Source: JAUVXJ01 sp964433755 (lineage in GTDB: Bacteria > Chloroflexota > Anaerolineae > UBA7937 > B3-Chlor). Taken from it: a stretch of 64,000 bases of DNA. The stretch lies in assembly GCA_964433755.1 (NCBI GenBank), contig CAYSSR010000003.1, positions 248,001 through 312,000 on the forward strand, read 5' to 3'. Shown piece after piece: positions 56,989-64,000 of this stretch; the first letter of the stretch is position 1; every line of letters begins with the position of its first letter. The position numbers were made by a program, and so were the translations under genes. Below the pieces are notes generated by a model. The model made no database searches. It saw only the letters and a list, made by a program, of their open reading frames with translations, and was not told the origin of the DNA.

Positions 56989-59118
56989 CTATTCTCCCTC
57001 CGGCGACTCGGCTGCCGGAGGCCCGAAGAAGAAGGCCTCCATGACCTGCCGGCAGATGGGCGCGGCGAACGTAGAACCCTCGCCGCTGTGTTCCACCACC
57101 ACGGCCACAGCTATCTGAGGACTCTCCACCGGAGCATAGCCAGCGAACCAGGCGTGGGGTTCCTCCTCCGGCGTCTCGGCTGTGCCCGTCTTCCCGGCAG
57201 AGGTGAAGGCGGCCCCTTCGAAGGCCCGATACGCCGTCCCTCCGGGATCCCCGGTCACGCCGTCCAAGCCGTCTCGAATGACCTGTAGATTGGCCTGCGA
57301 GATAGGCAACTGTCCCCTCTCCGAGGCACCGGAGATCACCTCCTCCTCTTGAGGAGTGCCTGAGATGCGCATCACCAGATGAGGCCGGTAGAGGGTGCCG
57401 CCGTTGGCGATGGCAGCCATCGCGTTAGCCACCTGTAGAGGGGTTGCCAGCAGGTCACCCTGGCCCACCGCGAGGTTCACTGCATCACCGGGGACCCAGA
57501 ACGGGTTTCCCTCGCCGGTGAAGAACTCCTCCTTCCACTCAGGGTCGGGCACCAGGCCCTCGCTTTCGTCCAGCGCGTCCAGTCCGCTCGGCTCGCCAAA
57601 CCCAAACTGGTGCGCGTACGATGGGAGGAGGTTCTCGTCCACGCTGTTCACGCGAAGCCCCATCTCCCAGAAGAAGACGTCGCAGGAGCGCACGATAGCG
57701 GAACGGAAGTCCATAACACCATGCCCGGTCTCGAGCCAATCGTACTTCACCCATCCCGCTCCGAGGCCCGCCCAGGAACCCGTGCAGTTGACGCTGGTCT
57801 GGGGAGAGAAGCCGGCACCGTCCATGGCGGCGGCGGCGGTAACCACCTTGAACACGGACCCTGTGGGGTACTGGCCCTGTGTGGCCCGGTTGAGCAGCGG
57901 TCGCGCCGGGTCCGATACCAGCGCGTCCCAGAGAGCCGCATCGAAGTGTCCAGAGGTCAACTCGTTGGGATCGTAGCGAGGGTTGGTGGCCATGGCCAGG
58001 ATCTCGCCATTGTTGGGGTTGAGAGCAACGACCGCTCCCTGGTGCTCACCCAGGGCATCCTCGGCCACTCTTTGCAGGTCCAGGTCCATGGTGGAATAGA
58101 CACTTCGGCTCTGTGTGGCCGGGTACTCCACGATCGTATCCACCAACTCGCCTCCGGGAGTGACGATGGTCAGACGACCCCCACTCCTCCCCGCCAGGTA
58201 CGTCTCTCCCCACCTCTCCAATCCGGCCTTGCCGATGGAATCGCCCTCCAGGTAGCCCTCCGACTCCAGGGTGACGAGTTCCTCGGCGCTGATCTCTCCC
58301 AGGTACCCCAGAATGTGCGCCGCCACGTCCCCTTGGGGATAAGTGCGCACAGGCGTCTCTCGAAGCATCACACCGGGCAGGGAGTCCAGTGTCTCGGCAT
58401 AGGTCAGGCTCTCCTCGAAGGAGAGGTTGGCGATGGGCACGAACCAGTGGGACTGGATGCCCTCAGCGGTATACATCGACTGTATCTCGATCCAGGTCAT
58501 GTTCAGTATGCGGCTCAACTCAGCCAACAGGACGTTCTCGTCCTGGATGTCCTGCGGCACGACACCCACCGTGACCATCGAGCCATCCACCGCCAACGGC
58601 TGACCATTCCGGTCGTAGATATTGGCCCGAGCCGAGGTGAGGCGGTGCAGGTACGCGAGGTTGTCTCCAGTCAGCGACGGCAAGATCACCTCAGGGGACC
58701 AGTCCACCCTCCATCCGGCATCTTCCCAGACCAGTGGAAGTTGGTTGGGGATCTGGGGGTCGCCCAGCAACGTCGTCTCCAGGCTTAGTGTGAACTCCCC
58801 AACCGCTTCCATTCCGTCCTGGACCAGGTCGTGCAACTCTAGATGATGGGCCAGGACCGTCGCCTCCTCCATGACCGATTGGTGGTACCAGGCAAACTCC
58901 TCCTCGCTGATCCCCTGGCGAGCGGAGGTTGACAGCAACTCGTACATCGTGGCGTAGTCGTCCTCCTCCCAACCACTCAGAAACGCCTCTGCCGTGGGCC
59001 GGGGAGGCAGTTGAGGGGCATCGGGAGTGGCTGTCTCCCTGGAGTTGAGCGGGCCCTCACAGCCCACCACCAGGGACAGCAGGAAGACCAGAGCCACGAC
59101 GTATCTGTGTGTTCTCAC
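56989..59118 (-). CDS. Class B penicillin-binding protein (MecA/PBP2a-like lipoprotein)
   Basis: 709 residues from GTG 59118 with GAAGGGA upstream. Lipobox LLSLVVGC, an NTF2-like MecA-N domain (AEAFLSGWEEDDYATMYELLS), a PBP dimerisation domain, then the transpeptidase with Ser about 421 in YPTGSVFKVV (SxxK), SCD as the second motif in place of SxN, and KTGT in SAGKTGTAETP. It cross-links peptidoglycan. The SCD variant is atypical but occurs in this architecture. Coupled to the upstream Tat protein gene by a GTGA overlap. Confidence 0.92.
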   Translation of the reverse strand: MRTHRYVVALVFLLSLVVGCEGPLNSRETATPDAPQLPPRPTAEAFLSGWEEDDYATMYELLSTSARQGISEEEFAWYHQSVMEEATVLAHHLELHDLVQDGMEAVGEFTLSLETTLLGDPQIPNQLPLVWEDAGWRVDWSPEVILPSLTGDNLAYLHRLTSARANIYDRNGQPLAVDGSMVTVGVVPQDIQDENVLLAELSRILNMTWIEIQSMYTAEGIQSHWFVPIANLSFEESLTYAETLDSLPGVMLRETPVRTYPQGDVAAHILGYLGEISAEELVTLESEGYLEGDSIGKAGLERWGETYLAGRSGGRLTIVTPGGELVDTIVEYPATQSRSVYSTMDLDLQRVAEDALGEHQGAVVALNPNNGEILAMATNPRYDPNELTSGHFDAALWDALVSDPARPLLNRATQGQYPTGSVFKVVTAAAAMDGAGFSPQTSVNCTGSWAGLGAGWVKYDWLETGHGVMDFRSAIVRSCDVFFWEMGLRVNSVDENLLPSYAHQFGFGEPSGLDALDESEGLVPDPEWKEEFFTGEGNPFWVPGDAVNLAVGQGDLLATPLQVANAMAAIANGGTLYRPHLVMRISGTPQEEEVISGASERGQLPISQANLQVIRDGLDGVTGDPGGTAYRAFEGAAFTSAGKTGTAETPEEEPHAWFAGYAPVESPQIAVAVVVEHSGEGSTFAAPICRQVMEAFFFGPPAAESPEGE

Positions 59119-60083
59119 GCGATCCCTTCCCTGGTCTTGTAGTCTGCGATCTGCCGTTTGATCGCCTCTCGTTCGGTCAAGGCTTCCTCCACAGGATCGA
59201 CCAAATCCCCCTGCCACTGATCTATGGCATCCGCCAGGTCGCCGAGGAACGTCTCCAGAGGCTCCAGCAGTTCCTCTTGGAGGGGATTCAGGAGCTCGCC
59301 CTTCAAGCCGCTCTCCTCGTCGTCGGTGAACCAGTCCTCTCGTAGTGGCTCCACCAGTCTGCTGCGCACCTCGCCAATGGCGTCGGGAAGAGCACCCGTA
59401 AGCTCCGATATCCTGTCCAAAGCATCCAGCGTGGCAGGTCCCACGCCTGGGACACGCTCCACCAGCGAACTCAAGAGGCTGCCCACAGCGTCACTCACGG
59501 GAGCCACGAACTCCTGCACCTCGCTCATAGTCTCCTGAAGCTGCTCCACCCGGGTCTCGACGCTAGCGAACAGGCCCTCCACGAGGACCAACCCTCCGCG
59601 AATGCTGGAGAAGGAGCGCTCGAAGGCACTCACTCCAGCATCAACCAGGCTGACTCCTTTCTCCAGCACAGTGATCCCTGCCTGCAGCCCCTCCAGAGAC
59701 AAGGAAAGGGCGGCTACCCCCGTGCTCAAGAGGGCATCTATGCCCACCTGCTCCAGGTTCTCGTACAGCGCGAGAAGCCCCCGTAGCTTGAGCAATTCGG
59801 CTTCGCTCTCCAACTGGGCCACTGCGTGCCCGGCTTTACTACCCAGCGACCCCGCCACCAGACCTGTGGCCAGGTTCGTGGAGACGAGAACGGCACCTCC
59901 CGCTGCGGCACCCACCAGAAACTGCCTTCGGTTGACACCCCCCGCGAAGAGAGTCTGTCTCTCGTCCTCTGCATCCTCTGTTCGGTGCAGAAGTTGTGCA
60001 ACCCCTAGCAAGGTGTCGTCTTCGCAGGAATCCAATGCCTCCTCGATACTCTCCTTCAGTTCCCGCCGTCTCTCGTCGTCCAT
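59115..60083 (-). CDS. Tat-signal helical protein
   Basis: 322 residues from ATG 60083 (MDDERRRELKESIEEALDSCEDD) behind GGAGC. After about 50 acidic cytosolic residues comes a twin-arginine signal, NRRQFLVGAAAGGAVLVSTNLATGLVAG. The rest is long amphipathic helices (ESEAELLKLRGLLALYENLEQVGIDALLSTGVAALSLSLEGLQAG), coiled-coil-like, with repeated LxEPLxxFLGDLADAIDQWQ near the end. No known domain. Its TGA overlaps the GTG of the PBP gene, suggesting a shared role at the cell wall. Confidence 0.75.
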   Translation of the reverse strand: MDDERRRELKESIEEALDSCEDDTLLGVAQLLHRTEDAEDERQTLFAGGVNRRQFLVGAAAGGAVLVSTNLATGLVAGSLGSKAGHAVAQLESEAELLKLRGLLALYENLEQVGIDALLSTGVAALSLSLEGLQAGITVLEKGVSLVDAGVSAFERSFSSIRGGLVLVEGLFASVETRVEQLQETMSEVQEFVAPVSDAVGSLLSSLVERVPGVGPATLDALDRISELTGALPDAIGEVRSRLVEPLREDWFTDDEESGLKGELLNPLQEELLEPLETFLGDLADAIDQWQGDLVDPVEEALTEREAIKRQIADYKTREGIA

Positions 60084-60163
60084 CGTCTGCTCCTTGCTCC
60101 GGTCAGGATGCAATGTTGTACAGTACGCCAGGCAGAATCCCCTATTCCACGACGGCTCCCAGT

Positions 60164-61333
60164 CTATCGCATCGCCCGATGACCCCAGGGAAAGACCATC
60201 TGGTCGAAAACCTCTCCAGTACTCCAGAGGACTCCAGCGCTGTCGTCGAGCGGCAACAGCAGGGGCCCTGCCATGTCTCTCGCGTCCAGAAAACCGTCAC
60301 CGGTCGTGTCGCCCTCGATTCTGCTATACGCGATCCCCGATCCGCCCGACTCCCACTGGGGTGCAAGACTCAGCCCAGGTCCAAAGGTCTGTCTGACCTG
60401 CTCCGTCCCGTCAGCGTTCATCAAGTAGATCTCACTGGCGCCATCGCGCTCGGACTGGAAGGCGATGCGAGCGCCGTCTGGAGACCAGGCAGGCGCGTGG
60501 TCGTCGGCTGGGTTGTGGGTCAGGTTCACCAGATTCGATCCGTCTGCACCCATAACGTAGATCTCGCTATTGCCGTCACGAGCGCTCTCGAAAGCTATTC
60601 GCGCCCCGTCCGGAGACCACACCGGCATCAGGTCAGAAGCTGCGTCAAACGTCAACTGGATCTCGCGGCCCTGCTCGTCGAGCAGCCAGATGTCGGGATT
60701 CCCCGTTCTCTCGGACACGAAAACGGAACGTGCCACCACCGGTCGAGGAACCGACGGGGCGCGACCAGGCGTCACCGAGGTGTACTCGCTCGGCGATACT
60801 CCCACGGTCGTGTCTTTGGCCAGCACCTCGGCCGCGCCTTCGGAGACCTCGACTATGGTCTCCCCACGCTCCAACACCCGAACGCGGCACCGACCCGAGG
60901 TCACCGATACCACAGCCGCCGGTGTGATGATCTCGTAATTGCTCTCGACGTCGGCCGATTCAGACGCCTGGAACGAGGCGTCCCCCTCGTCCAGTTTCAG
61001 ACCCATAGTGAAGGAGCCGTCCTCTGAGACTGCCAGGTGGCTCAAGACAACCTGGCACTCCGACTCCAATCTGGCATACGCCCCGGAAGACGGGATCAGC
61101 AAGGTGCGCGAGCTTGCCGACGTACGAACACGATCGCCACCCCTTACCGCCTGTGTTCCGCCGGCGCTCGAAGAGAAGGTCGCAGCGCCCCGGTGAACGA
61201 TCGCTTCGCCTTGCTCAGCAAAGAGCCTAACGGACTCGCCGTGGTCTGAGCGCAACAGCCACCAGGACGCCATGAGTGCAGCGGTCAGCACCACTACACC
61301 AGGAATAACGAGGAAGATCAGTCTTCTCGGCAC
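60164..61333 (-). CDS. FecR-PD40 membrane protein
   Basis: 389 residues from GTG 61333. One N-terminal membrane helix (RLIFLVIPGVVVLTAALMASWWLL), a FecR-type beta domain (VRLFAEQGEAIVHRGAATFSSSAGGTQAVRGGDRVRTSASSRTLL ... IITPAAVVSVTSGRCRVRVLERGETIVEVSEGAAEV), then three PD40 blades (IAFESARDGNSEIYVMGADGSNLVNLTHNPADDHAPAWSPDG). Near the end DTTGDGFLDARD is a dockerin-like calcium loop. Probably faces outward and senses or binds a polymer. The promoter suggests an almost leaderless mRNA. Confidence 0.85.
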   Translation of the reverse strand: MPRRLIFLVIPGVVVLTAALMASWWLLRSDHGESVRLFAEQGEAIVHRGAATFSSSAGGTQAVRGGDRVRTSASSRTLLIPSSGAYARLESECQVVLSHLAVSEDGSFTMGLKLDEGDASFQASESADVESNYEIITPAAVVSVTSGRCRVRVLERGETIVEVSEGAAEVLAKDTTVGVSPSEYTSVTPGRAPSVPRPVVARSVFVSERTGNPDIWLLDEQGREIQLTFDAASDLMPVWSPDGARIAFESARDGNSEIYVMGADGSNLVNLTHNPADDHAPAWSPDGARIAFQSERDGASEIYLMNADGTEQVRQTFGPGLSLAPQWESGGSGIAYSRIEGDTTGDGFLDARDMAGPLLLPLDDSAGVLWSTGEVFDQMVFPWGHRAMR

Positions 61334-61342
61334 GTTGTGCGC

Positions 61343-61351
61343 ATTATAGCA
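61343..61351 (-). promoter_or_regulatory. Extended -10 promoter at the FecR-PD40 start
   Basis: Minus strand TGCTATAAT (extended -10). Only 9 nt separate TATAAT from GTG 61333, so the transcript would start 2-3 nt before the codon. A longer frame from GTG 61354 would begin upstream of the -10 box and cannot be translated from this promoter. Confidence 0.65.
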
Positions 61352-61644
61352 CACGATCCCGCGCCCCTGCTAGACACTGCCACCATCGGCAGGGCAAGAG
61401 CCTCCAGCCTGGTCAATCGTCGCTACGCTCCACGGTCAGGAACAGTGCACGCAGGGGTCCCTGTGGCAGACCGGTGACACCAGGAGCCTACACGCCGAGT
61501 GGCGCTCGAGGGCCCGGCTCCGGCTTGGAGGCGCGTCCGAGGTAGCCACCTGGCAGTGTCGAAGCGCGTCTAGCCCCCTAACACTCTCCCGATAAGTAAG
61601 GCGCGTTGCACCCAAGGCCCAAGGACTTCGGGTTTAAGCTGGTT

Positions 61645-61670
61645 TTAATGCCCCCTTTAGGAGGCATTAA
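61645..61670. repeat. Inverted repeat upstream of SdrD-B protein gene
   Basis: TTAATGCC (61645-61652) / GGCATTAA (61663-61670), with an inner CCT/AGG. The AT-rich arms and position 53 bp before the start suggest an operator or leader hairpin. GCATTA occurs again at 61704-61711, close to the ribosome site. Confidence 0.5.
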
Positions 61671-61722
61671 TCTCGCTCCCGTAGTCTGTGGTGGAGAACA
61701 CCAAAGCATTAGGAGACCGAAA

Positions 61723-62901
61723 GTGAACAGACGTTTTTGGAGTCTACTCCTGGTCCTATGCGTGGCAGCGACGATGACCATTGCTGCATCAGCGCCCACC
61801 ATCTACTCCAGTCCCGAGTACACCGCTCACCCCAAACTGACGGTGGGGTCGTGCCTGGTGAAGGGTACGGATGTCTTCAGGATCAAGGCCACCAACTGGG
61901 ACGTTCCCGGCGAGTGGCGACTGAAGCTTCATCATGGTACAGATGTGATCACCATCGGGTATCTCGACGCCCGGGAGGAGATCGGCAGTCTCGACGCCAG
62001 CGCCACTATCACCACCACCACAGAAGGAACGTGGAAGAAGCAATTCCTCGAGGGTGACGAATGGGCAGACAGACACGGCGCCCACTCGCTTTCGGTGAGG
62101 GAATACACAGAGAGGGGCTGGTTCTGCCCGTCGCAGTCGACCTATAGCCTTGGCGACCGCGTGTGGTATGACACCGATCAGGACGGCGTACAGGACACCG
62201 GGGAGCCCGGTGTGCAAGGCATCGTGGTTCATCTCCACAACGTAGCTTCCGTCAGCAGCACTATCGCCTACACCGCGACTACCGGCCTGGACGGCGAGTA
62301 CCTGTTCACCGATATGCTTGCCGGCACCTACGGCCTGCGCTTCCTGGACATACCGGACGGCTGGCAGATCAGCCCACAAGATCAGGGCAGCGACGACGCG
62401 CTCGACTCCGATGCGGATCCGTCATCCGCTCGCATCACGAACATCGATCTGAAAGCGGATGATCTCGACGAGGACGTAGGGTTGTACGTCGATGGATACA
62501 TTGGCGATCGGGTGTGGTGTGACTACGACGGCAACAGCGTCTATGACCCGGGTGAGGGCCTCGACAACATCACCATCTCCCTGTTCGAGGACTGCGACTG
62601 CGACGGCCATGGAGAAGAGTTGCTGGCCTCCGTGGAGACGGGCAGCGAGGGCTACTATGCTCTCAAAGACCTGAACACAGGCCCTCCAGGAGCGACAGAT
62701 GAGGTATGCTACGTGGTGGCGGTAGACACAGCAGACGAAGACCTGGGAACGTGCAGCCAGCCAATGGGCGCGGTGAGCCTTGGGACGACACTCACGGCCG
62801 ATCAGTTCGAAGACGACACCATCGACTTCAGCTTTCTAGAACAGTCAGGGATGCCAGGGCCTTTCCGGATGTATTGCCCACTGGCAACCGCCGTGCCCTG
62901 A
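61723..62901 (+). CDS. Secreted SdrD-B-domain surface protein
   Basis: 392 residues from GTG 61723 with TAGGAG upstream. Signal peptide VNRRFWSLLLVLCVAATMTIAASA. About 110 residues of unknown fold, then two SdrD-B (Cna-B-like) domains: SLGDRVWYDTDQDGVQDTGEPGVQGIVVHL and YIGDRVWCDYDGNSVYDPGEGLDNITISLF, each with Asp-rich calcium loops and a closing GLDGEYLF / GSEGYYAL strand. No LPXTG or membrane anchor; the C-terminus is MYCPLATAVP. Likely a structural surface protein. Confidence 0.85.
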   Translation: MNRRFWSLLLVLCVAATMTIAASAPTIYSSPEYTAHPKLTVGSCLVKGTDVFRIKATNWDVPGEWRLKLHHGTDVITIGYLDAREEIGSLDASATITTTTEGTWKKQFLEGDEWADRHGAHSLSVREYTERGWFCPSQSTYSLGDRVWYDTDQDGVQDTGEPGVQGIVVHLHNVASVSSTIAYTATTGLDGEYLFTDMLAGTYGLRFLDIPDGWQISPQDQGSDDALDSDADPSSARITNIDLKADDLDEDVGLYVDGYIGDRVWCDYDGNSVYDPGEGLDNITISLFEDCDCDGHGEELLASVETGSEGYYALKDLNTGPPGATDEVCYVVAVDTADEDLGTCSQPMGAVSLGTTLTADQFEDDTIDFSFLEQSGMPGPFRMYCPLATAVP

Positions 62902-63485
62902 GGCCAGCCCCTACGTGCGCTCTGTTGGGGTCGGCCTGGCAGGCGCACAGCGCCAGTGGAGCCCGATCGAATCTCCGCTGGACAGGCCATCCGAGGCCCT
63001 TAGCAGAGTCTCGACATCGCCTTCGTGACCGTTTGATCCGAACCGGCTAGGATGGCGTCAAACCGGAGTAGACAAGGATGAGCAGGTGAAGATGCTGCGA
63101 GAACCACTCCTAGCGATTTGCATGGTAGCCCGCCAGCACAGTCACCGATACACTGGAGGGCACTCGGATCGAGCGGCTGCTGCCGAGGTCACAGTTCGCG
63201 ACAGATCCCGTCGATGCTCCATCGAGCACACAGCGTCGTATTCTGCCCGCCGTCTCCTTGGTACGCGGTCGGCGACCTGGAGTCCGCTGGGGCGACACGG
63301 TGCCATTTTCAGGAGGGCAGACGCGGAGGACCTACAGCTCCCCCGTTCTGTTGCCCCCTGGTGATCAACCGGTGAGGCCCTAGCCTGGCACGGAGGTGCG
63401 ATTCCCCGATGACGGGCACGTCTCAGACGGACCCCTCACGACTGTGCGCTTCCGGAGGGGTGAGCAGGAGGTACAGAGGCAGGCA
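62902..63485. other. Intergenic stretch before receiver-like gene
   Basis: About 580 bp with no convincing gene, RNA or repeat. A weak promoter-like pair (GTGACC, 17 bp, TAGGAT, near 63023-63051) precedes a frame at 63086-63364 whose product is Arg/Ser-rich and looks non-coding. Confidence 0.5.
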
Positions 63486-63872
63486 ATGATCAGAGTATTA
63501 GTCATCCATCCCGACAGTGAGGTCGCGGCCACCGTCGCCAGCGCTCTGGCGGACGAGAAGATGATGCCCAGCGTGGTCTGCGGCCGGGAGGAGGCGCTGA
63601 GCCAGCTCGACAACGATCCTCCCGACGCCGTGATCCTGGCCGCAGTCCCCTGCAATGGCTGGAGCGAGGATCTGTGCAGGGCCGTGTGCCACCGGACCCT
63701 CGTCCCTCTCCTCGTAGTCGCGGCGCAAGAGGACAACCACCTGGTGCAACGACTACTGGCTGCCGGGGCTGACGCTCATGTCCTGGAGCCTTTCGCTCCT
63801 GAGGTGCTCGTCGCCCAGCTTTGGGCTCTGTTGCGTCGCGTGGGACTCGTCAGCGGTGCTTGCACCGTCTAG
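63486..63872 (+). CDS. Receiver-like protein lacking the phospho-acceptor Asp
   Basis: 128 residues from ATG 63486. It has the length and beta-alpha pattern of a CheY-type receiver (MIRVLVIHPDSEVAATVASALADE, DPPDAVILAAVP, VPLLVVAAQEDNHLVQRLLAAGADAHVLEPFAPEVLVAQLWALLRR). Key residues are missing: the acceptor Asp is Ala (ILAAVP in place of xxDxxMP), the acidic pair is reduced to one Asp, and KPF reads EPF. It is probably a pseudo-receiver working by protein contact. No output domain. Confidence 0.8.
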   Translation: MIRVLVIHPDSEVAATVASALADEKMMPSVVCGREEALSQLDNDPPDAVILAAVPCNGWSEDLCRAVCHRTLVPLLVVAAQEDNHLVQRLLAAGADAHVLEPFAPEVLVAQLWALLRRVGLVSGACTV

Positions 63873-64000
63873 CCGGACCGCCTGCTCACGCCGTCTCCCA
63901 CACCTCCGAGACCGACGGCCTCTCCCGGGATTCGACGCTCTCAGGTCACCAACACCGGCGCCCACAGGATCCCCTCTCAGAGAGCCCGGTCTCTCCTCGA

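Noticed and set aside
63086..63364. 92-codon reading frame
   Set aside because: The product is Arg/Ser/His-rich with no hydrophobic core or domain and no proper ribosome site.
1..64000. Insertion sequences, integrases, phage genes, attachment sites, replication origin
   Set aside because: No transposase or recombinase motifs, no long terminal repeats at gene borders and no DnaA-box cluster were seen.

Overview
The window is GC-rich, densely packed bacterial chromosome with no mobile element, integrase, CRISPR array or phage gene that I can see. Several traits fit an uncultured Chloroflexota (Anaerolineae-like) bacterium: CIRCE/HrcA and HspR control side by side, Pro/Thr-rich lipoproteins, an SdrD-B-type surface protein, PD40/FecR proteins, a large Bacillus-type SRP RNA and an hrcA-grpE-dnaK-dnaJ-prmA-rsmE order. 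The phylum is an inference from gene content; no 16S gene is present.

Layout. 1-7.1 kb: tail of an unknown gene, then the CIRCE-controlled hrcA-grpE-dnaK-dnaJ cluster with prmA and rsmE. 7.1-13.1 kb: hicAB toxin-antitoxin, divergent plsY, HNH nuclease, NYN-LOTUS protein, B12-type radical SAM protein, DUF1624 acyltransferase. 13.2-25.7 kb: a second proteostasis block with a ClpC-like ATPase, a methyltransferase, clpB, hspR and a cbpA-type dnaJ reading left, a divergent hsp20, a TPR protein, and an hsp20-lon operon behind a HAIR-like operator. 26-34 kb: a large LRR-Roc-COR (Roco) protein, DUF362, AMMECR1, acyl-CoA synthetase and a small secreted protein. 34.3-34.8 kb: tRNA-Ser(GGA) and SRP RNA. 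34.8-43.5 kb: YabE-like G5/3D protein, rsmA, a diacylglycerol-kinase-like protein, a ThiF/MoeB-type E1, then fur, folP, folE and a metallo-hydrolase on the minus strand, and lgt on the plus strand.

43.5-50.1 kb is the minus-strand translation and transcription block: tRNA-Thr, tRNA-Tyr, tRNA-Thr, tuf, rpmG, secE, nusG, rplK, rplA, rplJ, rplL. An archaeal-type thymidylate synthase and a dCMP deaminase sit between rplA and rplJ. 50.1-64 kb holds a second radical SAM protein, an RHH protein, two lipoproteins, ychF, a degraded PD40 fragment, a secreted protein, a MecA-like penicillin-binding lipoprotein coupled to a Tat-signal protein, a FecR-PD40 protein that looks leaderless, an SdrD-B surface protein and a receiver-like protein without the phospho-acceptor Asp.

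How parts work together. About 25 kb carries nearly the whole cytosolic chaperone and protease set under at least two repressors (HrcA at CIRCE, HspR at a HAIR-like site). The fol genes and the dCMP deaminase-thymidylate synthase pair form a folate/dTMP theme around the ribosomal operon. Many promoters are near-consensus sigma-70 type with exactly 17-bp spacers, and these helped decide several start codons.
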